A stretch of DNA of 64,000 nt, from NCBI RefSeq assembly GCF_024713945.1, contig NC_134678.1, positions 2,604,001-2,668,000 on the forward strand. The letters run 5' to 3'. This document shows, one piece after another, positions 17,562-28,526 of the stretch; positions within the stretch are counted from its first letter, which is position 1, and each line of letters starts with the position of its first letter. The position numbers and the translations under genes were made by a program. Origin of the DNA: Dermatophagoides farinae (taxonomy: Eukaryota > Arthropoda > Arachnida > Sarcoptiformes > Pyroglyphidae). The notes below the pieces were generated by a model. It worked only from the letters and a program-made list of their open reading frames with translations, had not been told where the DNA came from and searched no databases.

Positions 17562-17778
17562 TGTAGTAAATTCAACTTAATAGAACAAAACAAAAAACAA
17601 AGCAAAAAATTCTTTTTGAAAATACGTATTGTTTATTCAAAGGTGGTATCAACATTGAAAGACAAAAACAATGATAATACAATACACACACACACACAAG
17701 CCACATCAAAAAACCGCGAAAACTAGTTGCGCTTGCTCAGGAAAGTTTTGTCTTCTAAACAGGGTTCACTTCACGACA
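17562..17778 (-). repeat. 5' LTR of the BEL/Pao element (promoter-bearing)
   Basis: This copy lies upstream of the minus-strand polyprotein and should hold its promoter. A second AATAAA copy is at 17632-17637. I cannot assign a TATA box or transcription start from the sequence. Confidence 0.93.
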
Positions 17779-17784
17779 GAGGAT
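17779..17784. repeat. BEL/Pao target-site duplication, right copy
   Basis: GAGGAT directly follows the CA end of the right LTR and matches 12281-12286. Confidence 0.85.
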
Positions 17785-17890
17785 CACTATTATTTCCGTC
17801 GCCACTGCTTTCAGCAAGCATTGGATCAATTGTTATTTTTGAATTCGCGTCCATTGGATCAATAGTTTGCGAATGGCGAATTTGCGTACA
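17779..17890 (-). pseudogene. N-terminal remnant of the hAT-embedded gene, split by the BEL insertion
   Basis: On the minus strand the frame from 17890 to 17779 is open and contains a repeated TIDPM motif, then SSGDGNNSDPP. If the BEL element and one copy of its GAGGAT duplication are removed, this frame continues directly into the YQYHPLQYPPYH segment at about 12286-12243. The retrotransposon therefore broke one reading frame. Two copies of the 12-mer CATTGGATCAAT (plus strand) within 45 bp encode the TIDPM repeat. A single-base phase change in the adjacent CAC/CCA-rich stretch then separates this part from the zinc fingers, so the gene was probably already damaged or spliced. Function unknown. 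Confidence 0.45.
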
Positions 17891-17933
17891 TCATTTAAAA
17901 CTAATTTTAATTTTAATAATAATTATCATTTGA

Positions 17934-18335
17934 GTATAAAATAAGATTCAAAAAAAAAATTTAATACATACACTGGTGGTGGTGATGGAGATTTATTTTC
18001 CACCTGAACGATAAAATAAGATTAAAAAAAATTGATACATAATTAAAAAAAAAAAATTTTCAGTTGTTGTTGTGAATGATGATTAGCAAATAGCGTGCTC
18101 AAACCGGTAACGGACAAAAAACAAAACAAAAAAATTGAAATCGACTATATCCACACAAAACAAAAAGTCGCTCAAAATAGCCAAATTATATTTCCACTCT
18201 AAAAAAAATTTAATGATTTGATTTAATTACATTATAGGTATTACAGGTTTACATCGGTTAAAAATTTTTTTGTTATGTGATAAAGTTGCTGAAAAGAGGA
18301 CATATCCTCCTGTCCTCCCTGGATCTGGTAACATT
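17934..18335. other. Right arm of the hAT element, non-coding
   Basis: It contains two approximate copies of ATAAAATAAGATT followed by A-rich DNA (from about 17937 and 18010), a GGTGGTGGTGATGG run that also occurs at about 12222, and the right terminal inverted repeat. On the minus strand 17911-17934 reads like a weak splice acceptor (A/T tract ending TTAG). No open frame of note. Confidence 0.45.
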
Positions 18336-18343
18336 ACGCTAAA
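18336..18343. repeat. hAT target-site duplication, right copy
   Basis: ACGCTAAA is identical to 11509-11516 and directly abuts the right terminal inverted repeat of the hAT element. Confidence 0.75.
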
Positions 18344-19790
18344 TTCTAATTCAAAAAGAAAAAAAAACATCATCATCATTATATTTTGTCAAAAAAAGAA
18401 AAACAAAATTTAAAAGATAGAGAAAAAAGTAATAATTCGATTTCTGTTTAAATTGGATGAAAATTAATGGCTCCATGGCCGCCTACTTGTCCATGTTATA
18501 TGTGTGTAAATACTAAAATGATGGCGATAATTGTACTGGTTGTCGTTGTACCACATGCTAAGTATATTCATAGTAACCTGTTCCAGGTAAATGGTTGGCC
18601 ATTATATAAAAGAAAAAAGGATCAAATGATAAAAATGGTCAAACAACGAAAAAAAAATCGGTACAAAATGATAATGATGAAATTGATGGTTGATTGCTAA
18701 AATCAAAATTGATGTCGTGTGAATTGAGTTTTTTTTCAACGCAAAAAAATAAGAATATAATCATTTTGTATTGAATGACTGAATCAAAATGAAATAAATT
18801 GAATGAATTGTATGAATGAATGACTAAATGGATCGATGGATGAATGGATAAATTCCATCATTTTTTCTGATGTGATTTGATTAGATTTTTTTCATTTACC
18901 CTTGAATGCACACATACCTATAGGTTTTTTTTTGCAAAAAAAAAATAATTTGAAATATTATCAAACATTCATGGCAAATGGTATTTATTTTGTAAAAAAT
19001 TGTCATAACATTTCCAATAGTGTCATCGACATCATAGTTAAATTGATGATAATTGAAGCAAAAAAAAAAACAACCATTACATGTAGATAGATTAAGAAAT
19101 TGCTTTTAATTTATCTTTGTGCATACCTTTGATTGCAATACAAAGTAATTTTTTCAGTTTGATTTTGCATTCTGGCATAATTGTTTCTATTCATTTTTTC
19201 CTATTCTCGTTGTTGTTGTTGTTGTTGCTGTCGTTGTTGTTGGTTAAATTGTTCCTTTTTTTTGATCACATAACAACTGCTGAGATCATCAATTTTCACT
19301 ATTTTTTTTTTTTGGTTCAACCTGAAAAGTTTTGAGCCGATCTGCATTTTTTTTGTTCAGGGGGGGGAGTAGTAGTGAAGTGAGGGATTCCATAATCAAT
19401 ATATTCAAGTTTTCCAATAAAACAATTTTCCATAAACATTTTCATCTTCATATTTGTGCAGAAAAAAAACTGTTTAATATTCATATTTAATCATCGCTAA
19501 TCTATCAAATTTAGCTGGATTTATTTATCGCTGTTGTTGTTTGTCAACCGATAAACGACGGAGAAAGAGTGAGAAAAAGTGGATAATATTGATGTGATAA
19601 AATTGATACTTTTGAGCTAGATAAAACTTTATACTGAGTTTGAAAAACCTTTTTTCCCTCGTGTGTGTTCAAAAAAAAAATGCAGATAGAAAGTTTCACC
19701 ACTTGTCGTATTTGTAAAAATGAAAAAACAAAAAACCTCTTTCGATTTATGTGAATTTTTTTTCGTGAACTAGAATATATATTAGATATA
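18344..19790. other. Intergenic DNA between the two transposon nests
   Basis: This is mostly AT-rich filler with GTT runs (19209-19242) and a GGGGGGG run near 19362. Positions 18465-18615 are less repetitive and have a possible CAG/GTAAAT donor at about 18589, but no reading frame on either strand is long or distinctive enough to call an exon. Confidence 0.5.
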
Positions 19791-20250
19791 TGTAGAAATA
19801 TAAAAATCGAAATATAATATAAAATCAGTTGGGCCCAAGGTTTAAGCACAAGTTTTATTCACGATGATAAAATATTGGTCAGATGGTAAATTAATTCAAA
19901 CAGAAAATAAATTATCAATGTAAGCAAAATCAGAAGTAATAATAAAGATGATACTCAATCGTATGATGATCAATGCTGTCGTATGATGTTCAATACTGTT
20001 GTCTTCTTCTCTGTCCATCAGTTTTATATCCTTTTTCCAATCGATATTGGTCTATGTCATTGATTACCAACCGACTCATTGTTGGTCATAATGCTGGTAA
20101 CCATTCGTCATTCTCGTCATACTATTAGTCATGATTAGCCGTCCTGGTTTGTTGCCATCTATTTTCAAAACGTCATTACCATTATTTGACTCATTCCTTG
20201 TCATCGATATTTGAGTCATCTGGGTGATCTTCAAATTAGTTATTTTTACA
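19791..20250 (-). repeat. 3' LTR of the non-autonomous element
   Basis: It matches 22363-22822 throughout by eye, apart from a cluster of differences at about 19825-19846. In element sense it begins TGTAAAAATAAC and ends TTTCTACA. A reverse-strand AATAAA lies at about 19854-19859, just upstream of the divergent patch. Confidence 0.9.
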
Positions 20251-20625
20251 CCCCCCACCTTAAAATCTTTATACGGTTTACAAATTCGTATCAGCTGTAT
20301 GACTTTTAATTTGTAAACGTGATATTTTTCTTCTTGATCTCCAAGATCAATACCATACATACGAAGGGAATACTGTTTTTCCATGAACATCTTAGTAGTG
20401 GAAGACCAAGCCTGACTGAAATTCATCAAAGCTTCATATCTCAACCATTTAGTCATGGTCTGGACCACTCCAAACATGCCATTTGACTGTGGACGGGGAA
20501 AATTCTTGAAGCTAATTGAATACATTGCCATGTACCGAACGATCACAACCAACCCAGGATTTTCATCGGTTGTGAATGATACACCGAATAATTCGAAAAC
20601 TATAACAATCGAATTTGGATGTCCA
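20076..20625 (-). pseudogene. Unrecognised coding-like segment at the 3' end of the element
   Basis: The minus-strand frame opens after a TGA at about 20626 and reads through the polypurine tract into the 3' LTR. Residues such as SIVIVFELFGVSFTTDENPG, MFGVVQTMTKWLRYEALM and EEKYHVYKLKVIQLIR look like real globular protein, with mixed composition and amphipathic stretches, unlike the repeat noise around the window. I do not recognise the family: it has no RT, RNase H, integrase or envelope hallmark. An ATG-starting frame in another phase (MAENHING...) overlaps its 5' part, so a frameshift is likely. It could be the C-terminal part of an element-specific gag-like protein or a captured host segment. 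Confidence 0.4.
20251..20260 (-). promoter_or_regulatory. Polypurine tract of the non-autonomous element
   Basis: AGGTGGGGGG on the minus strand touches the TGT start of the 3' LTR, as a plus-strand primer must. It is the main evidence for orientation. Confidence 0.7.
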
Positions 20626-20699
20626 ATTAATTGTCAATCCATTGATGTGGTTTTCTGCCATCTTTTGTCCGAATTAACCACATGTCCTGAAACAATGCA

Positions 20700-22092
20700 A
20701 TTATCGGTAGATTGTCGCGGATGATGAATCTTCACAAACGTTGCCATTTTCGTGATTTGTCGCATGCTTTGAGACAATGCAATCGTTGCCGCCGTTTTGA
20801 TTTGTCTCATGACCATGGACAATACGATCGTTGTCATTCCAGTGGGATGTCGCGTGTGATGATGAACCATTACGATCATTACCATTTTCGTACTTTGTCG
20901 CATGTCCTAAGACAATGCGATCATTGCCAATACGGTCGAATGTTTGTGGAAAAACCAATGCAATCATTGCCGCCGTTTTGGTTTGTCGCATGACCATGGA
21001 CAAAACGATCTTGCCACTACAGTGGAATGTCGCTACTGATTCAATGCGATCGTTGCCTCCGTCATGGATTGTCGCCCGTTCTCTGACGGTGCGATCGTTG
21101 CCAATCGGGTGGAATGTCGCCACTGATTCAATGCGATCGTTGCCACTTTTCTGGTTTGTCGAATGTCCATGGCAATGCGATCGTCACCACTACGATGGAA
21201 TATCGCGTAAGATGATGAATCGATATGATCATTGCCACTTTCGTATTTTGTCGCATGTCCTAAAACAATGCGATCATTGCCAGTACAGTCGAATGTCCGT
21301 GGATAAGCCAATACAATCGTTGCCGCCGCTTTGGTTTGTCGCATGACCATGGACAATACGATCGTCACCATTCCAGTGGGATGTCGCTACTGATTCAATG
21401 CGATCGTTGCCTCCGTCATGGATTGTCGCCCGTTCTCTGACGGTGCGATCGTTGCCAATCGGGTGGAATGTCGCCACTGATTCAATGCGATCGTTGCCAC
21501 TTTCCTGGTTTGTCGAATGTCCACGGCAATGCGATCGTCACCAATACGGTGGAATGTTCGTGTATGACGAGGAACCTATGCGATCGTTGCCACTTTCGTG
21601 GATTGTCGCGACCGAAGATCCGTTGCGGACGTTGTCACCGTCATGGATTGTCGCACGTCCTTGGACGCTGCGATCGTTGCCAATCCGGTGTGGTGTCGCA
21701 ACTGAGCCATCGTGATCGTTGCCAATGTCATGGATTGTCGCACGTCCTTGGACGCTGCGATCGTTGCCAGACGAATGGATTGTCACTGCTCCGGACTCTT
21801 CAGCCAGTTCCTCATCATACTCCGAACTATCCAAGAGATAGCGAGTACATGATGATTCTTCATGATTGTGGCCATTTTCGTGGTTTGTTGCATGTCTTGT
21901 GACACTGCATTCATTGCCAATACGGTGGATTGTCGTGTATGACGAGGAACCTATGCGATCGTTGCCACTTTCGTGGATTGTCGCGACCAAAGATCCGTTG
22001 CGGACGTTGTCACCGTCATGGATTGTCGCCCGTCCTCTGACGATGCGATCGTTGCCAATCGGGTGGGATGTCGCAACTGAGCCATCGCGGCT
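20700..22092 (-). repeat. Coding-like minisatellite, unit about 45 bp (about 15 residues)
   Basis: Roughly thirty diverged units centre on the plus-strand core GCGATCGTTGCCA followed by GTGGATTGTCGC. On the minus strand they encode repeats of the form ATIHxxGNDRxxxxx, for example ATIHESGNDRIGSSS and ATIHDGGNDRIES. Longer duplications are superimposed: about 21031-21190 recurs 354 bp downstream, and 21561-21650 recurs 375 bp downstream. Both periods are multiples of three. Single-base indels break the frame in several places, one near 21555. This GC-richer block is unlike its surroundings. It is either a former repeat-protein gene carried by the element or a minisatellite that arose inside it. 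Confidence 0.8.
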
Positions 22093-22318
22093 CCGGACTC
22101 TACGGCCAGTTCCTTATCATACTCCAAATTACCAAATTGATAGCGCATATTTCCAAAATCGAATGTTGATATTCTAGTGCCGCTAAATTGTGTGGATATA
22201 TCAGGCACTGAATGAACTGACGCACCAGAAGAAGACAAGATAGATTGAAGACTGTTATTCACCAGGGATACAACCGGTGTATCTGAATCAACCACAACTG
22301 GTTGTGTCACTTCCCCCC
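22093..22318 (-). pseudogene. Unrecognised coding-like segment at the 5' end of the element
   Basis: The minus-strand frame reads VTQPVVVDSDTPVVSLVNN and then FDFGNMRYQFGNLEYDKELA before entering the minisatellite. The last part is echoed within the array (SSEYDEELAEESGA at about 21780-21835), so part of this segment was duplicated into the repeats. The frame runs back into the 5' LTR without an obvious initiating ATG. By position it could be the N-terminus of a gag-like protein, but no gag motif is visible. Confidence 0.35.
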
Positions 22319-22362
22319 TGGTTTTGATGCAGAGAAGGTTTCGGAATTGAATCCTACTGGTC

Positions 22363-22822
22363 TGTAGAAATATAAAAATCGAAATATAATATAAAATCCA
22401 GTTGGGACAAAGTTTTAGCACAAGTTTTATTCACGATGATAAAATATTGGTCAGATGGTAAATTAATTCAAACAGAAAATAAATTATCAATGTAAGCAAA
22501 ATCAGAAGTAATAATAAAGATGATACTCAATCGTATGATGATCAATGCTGTCGTATGATGTTCAATACTGTTGTCTTCTTCTCTGTCCATCAGTTTTATA
22601 TCCTTTTTCCAATCGATATTGGTCTATGTCATTGATTACCAACCGACTCATTGTTGGTCATAATGCTGGTAACCATTCGTCATTCTCGTCATACTATTAG
22701 TCATGATTAGCCGTCCTGGTTTGTTGCCATCTATTTTCAAAACGTCATTACCATTATTTGACTCATTCCTTGTCATCGATATTTGAGTCATCTGGGTGAT
22801 CTTCAAATTAGTTATTTTTACA
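22363..22822 (-). repeat. 5' LTR of the non-autonomous element
   Basis: This is the upstream copy in minus orientation. It is 460 bp like its partner, and identical by eye outside 22397-22418. Confidence 0.9.
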
Positions 22823-25800
22823 TATATTACTCACACAAACAGTATTGTTGGTTTTTTTTCTGTGTTGAATATCCATGGAAAAAAATATTTTGCATCAACT
22901 ATGAATGAAAGTATTGGATGAATGAACTTGAAAAAAGAATAAAAATACCTTTGTATTATAGTCTTTCTATTTGGTTAAAAAAAATTTAAAAAAAACGATT
23001 CAATATATGCAATGTTTATATTGATGTATTCAATTGAAAATTGAAAAATTGCCTTACTAGAAAGAAAAAGAAAAATTCTTGATTAAAAATAAATAGAAAT
23101 TGATGAAAAACAAATTTAGATAATCAATGAGTTTATGAATAATGCTAGAAGATTGTTTTCGTATTTCAAAAGCAAATTTAATTTTAATTGATTTTTGAAT
23201 AATTCTCTTGTCATCTCTTCTTCTCTTATTTGTAATTTAGTTTTACAGAATTCTTTTTGATAAAAATTTAATAGAAAAAAATTTTAAATAGAAAATAGGC
23301 AAAAAAATACTGACACTGTTCACTAATCGATAAAATTCATGTTCAGGGATTTTTTTTCTACTTTTTTCACATTTTGTTTGTTTATTTATTTCTTCATTCT
23401 TCAATTGTGAATTGATCATCGTTCATGAACAACAACAAATCAGTCAGTCAGCACTATTATTTTCCGGTCATAATGATGTGCGTTTTTTTTTTGCTTTACT
23501 ATAAAATAAGATAAATCAACAATATAAGAAGATTATACACACACACACCCACACACACACACACACCATGCATACTTCATAACAAAAATCGAAGACTGTA
23601 TTTCAAATGAAAAATAATGTAATTGTTCTAGAATCTAGATCTTATTGAACGGTACATACGTATGTATCCATATGTGATTGTATGTATGTATGTGTTTCTC
23701 AATTGTTTCGATTGATTGACTGAATGAATCGATGAATCGAAATATACAGACGGAATATAAATGTATGTATGAATGGATGCATGGATGGATGGATGAATTG
23801 CTTGATTTGATCGACACAAAAAGAATACAGAAAAAAAGCCAATTATTCAAATAAATCCAACATACTGAATCATCATCATTGTTATTGTTGTATAACGAGG
23901 CGAGAGAAAAAAAAAGAGAAAGTAATAATAGAAAAAGAGAAAAAGAGAGAGAGAGAGAAGAGGGGTATGGAGAAAAATTTAGATCAAAAGTGATCGTAAA
24001 CAAATGAAAGTTTATCTGTTCATTCAATTCTATTGAATCAATTCATCTCGATTCTTCAATCGAATCTATATATATATATAAATTGCACTCTGTGGTTCAT
24101 TCAAAGAATGATATTTATATATAAATCAATGAAAAATATAAAGAATGAAACCAAGCGATATTTTTTCATTCGATAGTCACTAAACCAAAAGCAACAACAA
24201 CAACAACAAAAAACCAATTCAAATAATCAAACTAATTGAATGCTGAATGTGAACACACACACACACACACCGACACAGAAAGAAAAAAAAAGAAACAGAT
24301 ACCAAAAATAAGAATAAGAATGAAAACTAATACAAAAAAAGCCTTTTTAGAATTAGAAATCAAGAATTGTTGTTGTTGATGATGATGATGGTGATGTTTG
24401 GGCAAAAGTTGATGATGAATAAATATATTCTACATGTGTATGAAAAATTATGAGCATCTTGAAACAATTTTTTTTTGTATACTACATCCATATAATCTAA
24501 TGCATCGTTCGGTATTATGCAGTTCAACTTCACGTTTGTTCACTATGGTTTAGTTTATTGTTGGTTTAGAATTTTTTTTTCTCCAAAAAAAAAAAATTAG
24601 ATTCATTGACTTTGAAATAAATTGAGATAGAATACGATTGAGAGAAAATATTTTGTTTCCTATATAGTTGATTTTTTTTTATTTGGTGGTTGTGAGTTGT
24701 GTGCATGGTTGCGAATCATAATCAATTGAATTGCAATTAGAGTGATGATGATCTCAATGATGAATTGAAATTAACAATAGAATCGAAATTTCCAATCACC
24801 ATCATCAACATCATCATCATCATCATCAACATCATCATCATCATCATTAGCTGATTCATTCATTTTCATACGTATTATGAAGACAAATAGATTAAGCAAC
24901 AAAACATTGACCAAAATGAAAAAAAAAGAAAAGAAAAGAAAAAAATTTCCTATTGATTATTCTTGATGTTGGTAGCCACAAATCAATCAATTAATCAAAT
25001 TGTTGTGGATGAATGAATGAATGAATGGAAAAAAATTTTCCGCTATCGAGAATTTATTATTCATTCAATTCCAATAGAATCCCTATAGACAGACAAAAAT
25101 AAAATTGTGTGATAGTGAAGTGGAAAAAAAATATAGATAAATATCTATATAGGTTATATATAATAGGAAATCAGAATTATTTTATATAAATTGAAAAATG
25201 ACTTTGTCACTTTTTTTTCATTGCCAAAAAAAAAAAGATCAAAAGATGAAAAATTTCAAACTTTTTTTTGTAGTTGTTGTTGTTGTTGTTGTTATAAATT
25301 TTTCAAAATACATTATTGATAGATCCAATTTCTGTTGTTGTTGTTGTTGTTGTTGTTGATTCAAAATTCTTTTTTATATAAATAAAATAGATATAAAAAG
25401 TATTTATCTGTTACGTTCTTGAATGTTGTTAAATTTTTTTTTCAGTAATGAACTACGAATTACAGAGAAAAAAAATATCTCTCCATTAAAAAAAAAAGAA
25501 ACAAGAATCATAACTAGGAAAAAACAACAACTATGAATGATGGAATGAGATAAAAATCTTTCAATACAGACAGTAGCTTTTTTGCGATAATGATAATAGA
25601 ATGAATAAATGGAACGAATTTTTTTTTTCATTCATTCATTTTTGTTTGTTTCGTTATTTTTTCTGGATGTTTTCAATATTACAATGTTTTTTTTCTATGG
25701 GAAAAAAAGTTGATAGATTTTTAATCCGTTTTCAAATTTCATTTTTTTTTGTTCATAAAAGTGCAAAAAAAAAAGAAAATAGTTTTTCAATTCTTTCCCT

Positions 25801-28488
25801 AAACACACACACACACACATTCACATATGAAATAGGATGATGGAAAAAATTGCCAAGTAAAATGGAATTCTGTTTGATTCTCTCTTTCTCTCTCTCTCTC
25901 TCTCGCGAAAAAAATACATCAAATCAACCAATTTTAAATAGAATGTTTTTTCGATGAAATAAAGAAAATACTTTGCTCTACTTATTATTTTTGATTCGAC
26001 TTTTATGTATTTTTTTTCTGATCTGTTATTCTGTATTCATAAATACCTTGAAAAAAAGAGAAAATGTTTTCCTTTTCTTCTTTTTTATGTATAAAAAGTT
26101 ATTATTTTCATCTAATTTCTTCTGTCTAAACAAAAAAAAAATGTTCCATCAATAGATTCGGAATTTTATTTTCAGTTTTTGCTTTCACATTCTCGTTCCA
26201 CCATATATGTTGTGCACGCTATCTACAGATATGACAAATATATGAAAAAAAAGAACCAAAAAAAAAAAATAAATATAACGAGATGTCATATTTCAAACAA
26301 AAGAAAAGAATCCTTGAAAAAAAAGAAATGACGAAAAAGTAAGAATGAAATGAAAAACTTTGGTAGATGTGTGTGTGTGTGTGTATGTGTGTATGGATGG
26401 ATGTGAAAACAACTTTGTGAAAACAAAAACAAAAAAAAGGATTTTTATTTTTTTCTTTCTCTCTCTCTCTCTCGCTACCCGTATCATATTCAGATGATTC
26501 TTTTCAACTTTTCTTTTTTTCTTGGTATTTTCTTTGTTAGAACAAAAGTTTTTTTCACTTCTTTCCATTCATTTGTTTTTTTCCAAGCAATGAATATAAG
26601 AAAAGAGTATATTGTGTGTGTGTAAATATTATTTTCTTTTTGTGTAAGGTATAATCATCATCATCATCATCAAAATGATAAATTTAGCATCAACATCGGG
26701 TGTGAAACACACAAAAAAAATGTGAAATGATCGTTATTTTTTGCATATTTTATTTCTTATTCATTTCATTAAAATTTTTTATATCAAATATGATGACCAT
26801 AATGATGAAGAATTTGATGACATTTGCATCAAATTTTTCTTCAGGAACTTTGTGAGCCCACTTGTTATTATTGATGTTAATATATAAAGTACGAGTCAAA
26901 AATGTTAATCATTTGTAAATTTGTTTTAAACGAAAATTATTTATTTTTTTTCATCATTATTTTTAAATTAAATTTTCTCTATCTATTTTCTGGGATACAA
27001 TTTGTGTTCATCTAATTCACGGAATTAGTCGTTTTTTTCTGGGAATCAAGTCTCAAGGTAATGGAATAAAAAAAACACATGCTGAGTGATAAATGATTTG
27101 TGTATTAATGAAATGCATTTCTATTCCATTTAATGATTAAGAAAATGAATCAATTGACACAAGACCAATTTAAGGAAAAAAGTGTCGAAAAAAACATACA
27201 GTGCACCTATTGGGATGTGTTTTTTTTTAATTTCTCAATCAATATTTTCGTTTCGGACAAAATGATTCAAGAGTGCAAAGTTTTTTTTTTTATTCTCGCC
27301 CAACTAATCTGTATTGAAAAGAGAAAGAGAGTGAGAGTGAAAAGGAAAAAAAGGTTGATTGAAAATTGAATCGAAAATTTGATTTCAATTCCTCATTCAT
27401 TCATTCATTCATTCATTTATTTCTTGTTGGCGAAAAAAAAATTGTCACCACCACCAACGACAACAAATCGGATGACAATTTTAACGGAAAACGACAAAAA
27501 AAAATTTAATTCAAAATTTTTTTCCATTCATTCATTTATCTATACTGTTTGAATCATTTCATTTCTTTGTGATACAAACATTTTTTTTATATAAATTGGC
27601 GAGGTAGAAAAAAATTTTTATTTCATTTCAATCATTATATTCGCATAAATGCAAAGGTGATTGATAACAATATTATCAATATTGAAACAGCCAAAAAAAA
27701 CAACACAACAAATAAAAAAAGGTTTGGCTGAATTCTTTCGGAAAAAAAGAGAGCCCATTCAAAAGCATTGTGTTTATTTTTATTTTTTTATCTACGACAG
27801 AAAAAAATGCGCTGACAACATGAATGAAAAAAAACAGGCCATTCAGTATGCATGGATAAATTCTTTTTCTTTTGTTTAAAATTGAATTCCATTTTATTCA
27901 GAATTTTTTTTATGACAATTCTGTTTTGTTTGTTTGGTTGTTTGTTTGTTTGGTGCACATTTGAAATCAGAAAAATCTGTAAACAGAAAAACACACACAC
28001 ACATGAAGACACAAAATTGTACACAGAAAATGAATTGAACAATTGATCGTGTACAATAATACAACAAACTTTAAACAATTTTTGAAATGATTTTCAGAAA
28101 AAAAAAGTATTTTTGAATCATCGATAGCAACCAAATTTATTCTATTCAATTCAAATCGATGTTGTTGGCATCCATACGCACACACACACACACACACACA
28201 TAGAGACCAGAATTTTCCATTTGAATGGATCAAGAGACAAGATGATTTTTTTTCTATATATTTTTTTCAAATTAAAACTTGACTTTTTTTTGGCTGATTT
28301 CAACAACAACAACAACAACAACAAAAAGAAAAAACGACAAAATCAAAAGCATACACACACACACACACACGCACACAGAATCGATGTCATATTCTTCTTA
28401 ACCTTTTCATAATAATGTATGTATGTTCTGTTTTTGATTGACAAAGTAATTGAATGGTGGTACCATAGAATTTTGATCACATACACAA

Positions 28489-28526
<38 letters not shown>

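Larger units (their letters stand above)
12287..17778 (-). mobile_element. Complete BEL/Pao LTR retrotransposon
   Basis: Two 217-bp direct repeats with TG...CA ends bound the element, and GAGGAT is duplicated at 12281-12286 and 17779-17784. I compared the two LTRs base by base and found no difference, including the length of the internal AC run, which implies a very recent insertion. One long minus-strand reading frame encodes Gag, protease, reverse transcriptase, RNase H and integrase in BEL/Pao order. The strand-plus primer tract GCGGGGGAG abuts the 3' LTR. There is no envelope gene. The element sits inside a hAT transposon in the same orientation. All visible parts are intact, so it could be transposition-competent, although the primer binding site was not identified. 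Confidence 0.95.
11517..18335 (-). mobile_element. hAT DNA transposon, non-autonomous, interrupted by a BEL/Pao element
   Basis: The left end reads TAGGGTTGCCAAGAGG, and the inverted right end reads TAATGTTACCAGATCC. Both then reach GGAGGACA, giving an imperfect terminal inverted repeat of hAT type (consensus-like CAGGGTTGCCAGA). The sequence ACGCTAAA occurs immediately outside both ends (11509-11516 and 18336-18343), an 8-bp target duplication as hAT transposases make. Without the nested retrotransposon the element is about 1.3 kb, too short for an intact transposase. A transposase fragment and two zinc fingers lie inside on the minus strand. The exact end may shift by one base, since CGCTAAAG/CGCTAAAT is the alternative duplication with conventional TA-starting ends. 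Confidence 0.78.
19791..22822 (-). mobile_element. Non-autonomous LTR retrotransposon carrying a minisatellite
   Basis: Two 460-bp direct repeats (19791-20250, 22363-22822) start TGTAG and end ACA. They enclose 2112 bp. On the minus strand a G-rich tract AGGTGGGGGG directly precedes the lower-coordinate LTR, marking it as the 3' LTR and setting orientation. Flanking TATA at 19787-19790 and 22823-22826 could be a 4-bp target duplication, but in AT-rich DNA this is weak. I see no reverse transcriptase, protease or integrase motifs, so mobilisation must be in trans. The interior holds an unrecognised coding-like segment at each end and a coding-like tandem repeat in the middle. The TGT...ACA ends and G-run tract resemble the nearby BEL element, but I saw no clear sequence similarity. 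Confidence 0.8.

Noticed and set aside
17934-18050. Two copies of ATAAAATAAGATT with A-rich tails, resembling a SINE tail or splice acceptor pair
   Set aside because: The copies are short and imperfect, in A/T-rich DNA inside the hAT arm; not enough for a separate element.
18465-18700. Possible exon with ATG (MAPWPPTCPCYMC) and a CAG/GTAAAT donor, or a Tyr-rich reading on the minus strand
   Set aside because: It is too short, with stops in the minus-strand reading and no partner exon found. It is mentioned only as less repetitive DNA.
20455-21902. Plus-strand frames rich in CDRCH/CDRCQ that look like zinc-binding repeats
   Set aside because: They are antisense readings of the minisatellite. 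The element is oriented minus and the minus-strand ATIHxxGNDR reading is more regular, so no zinc protein is claimed.
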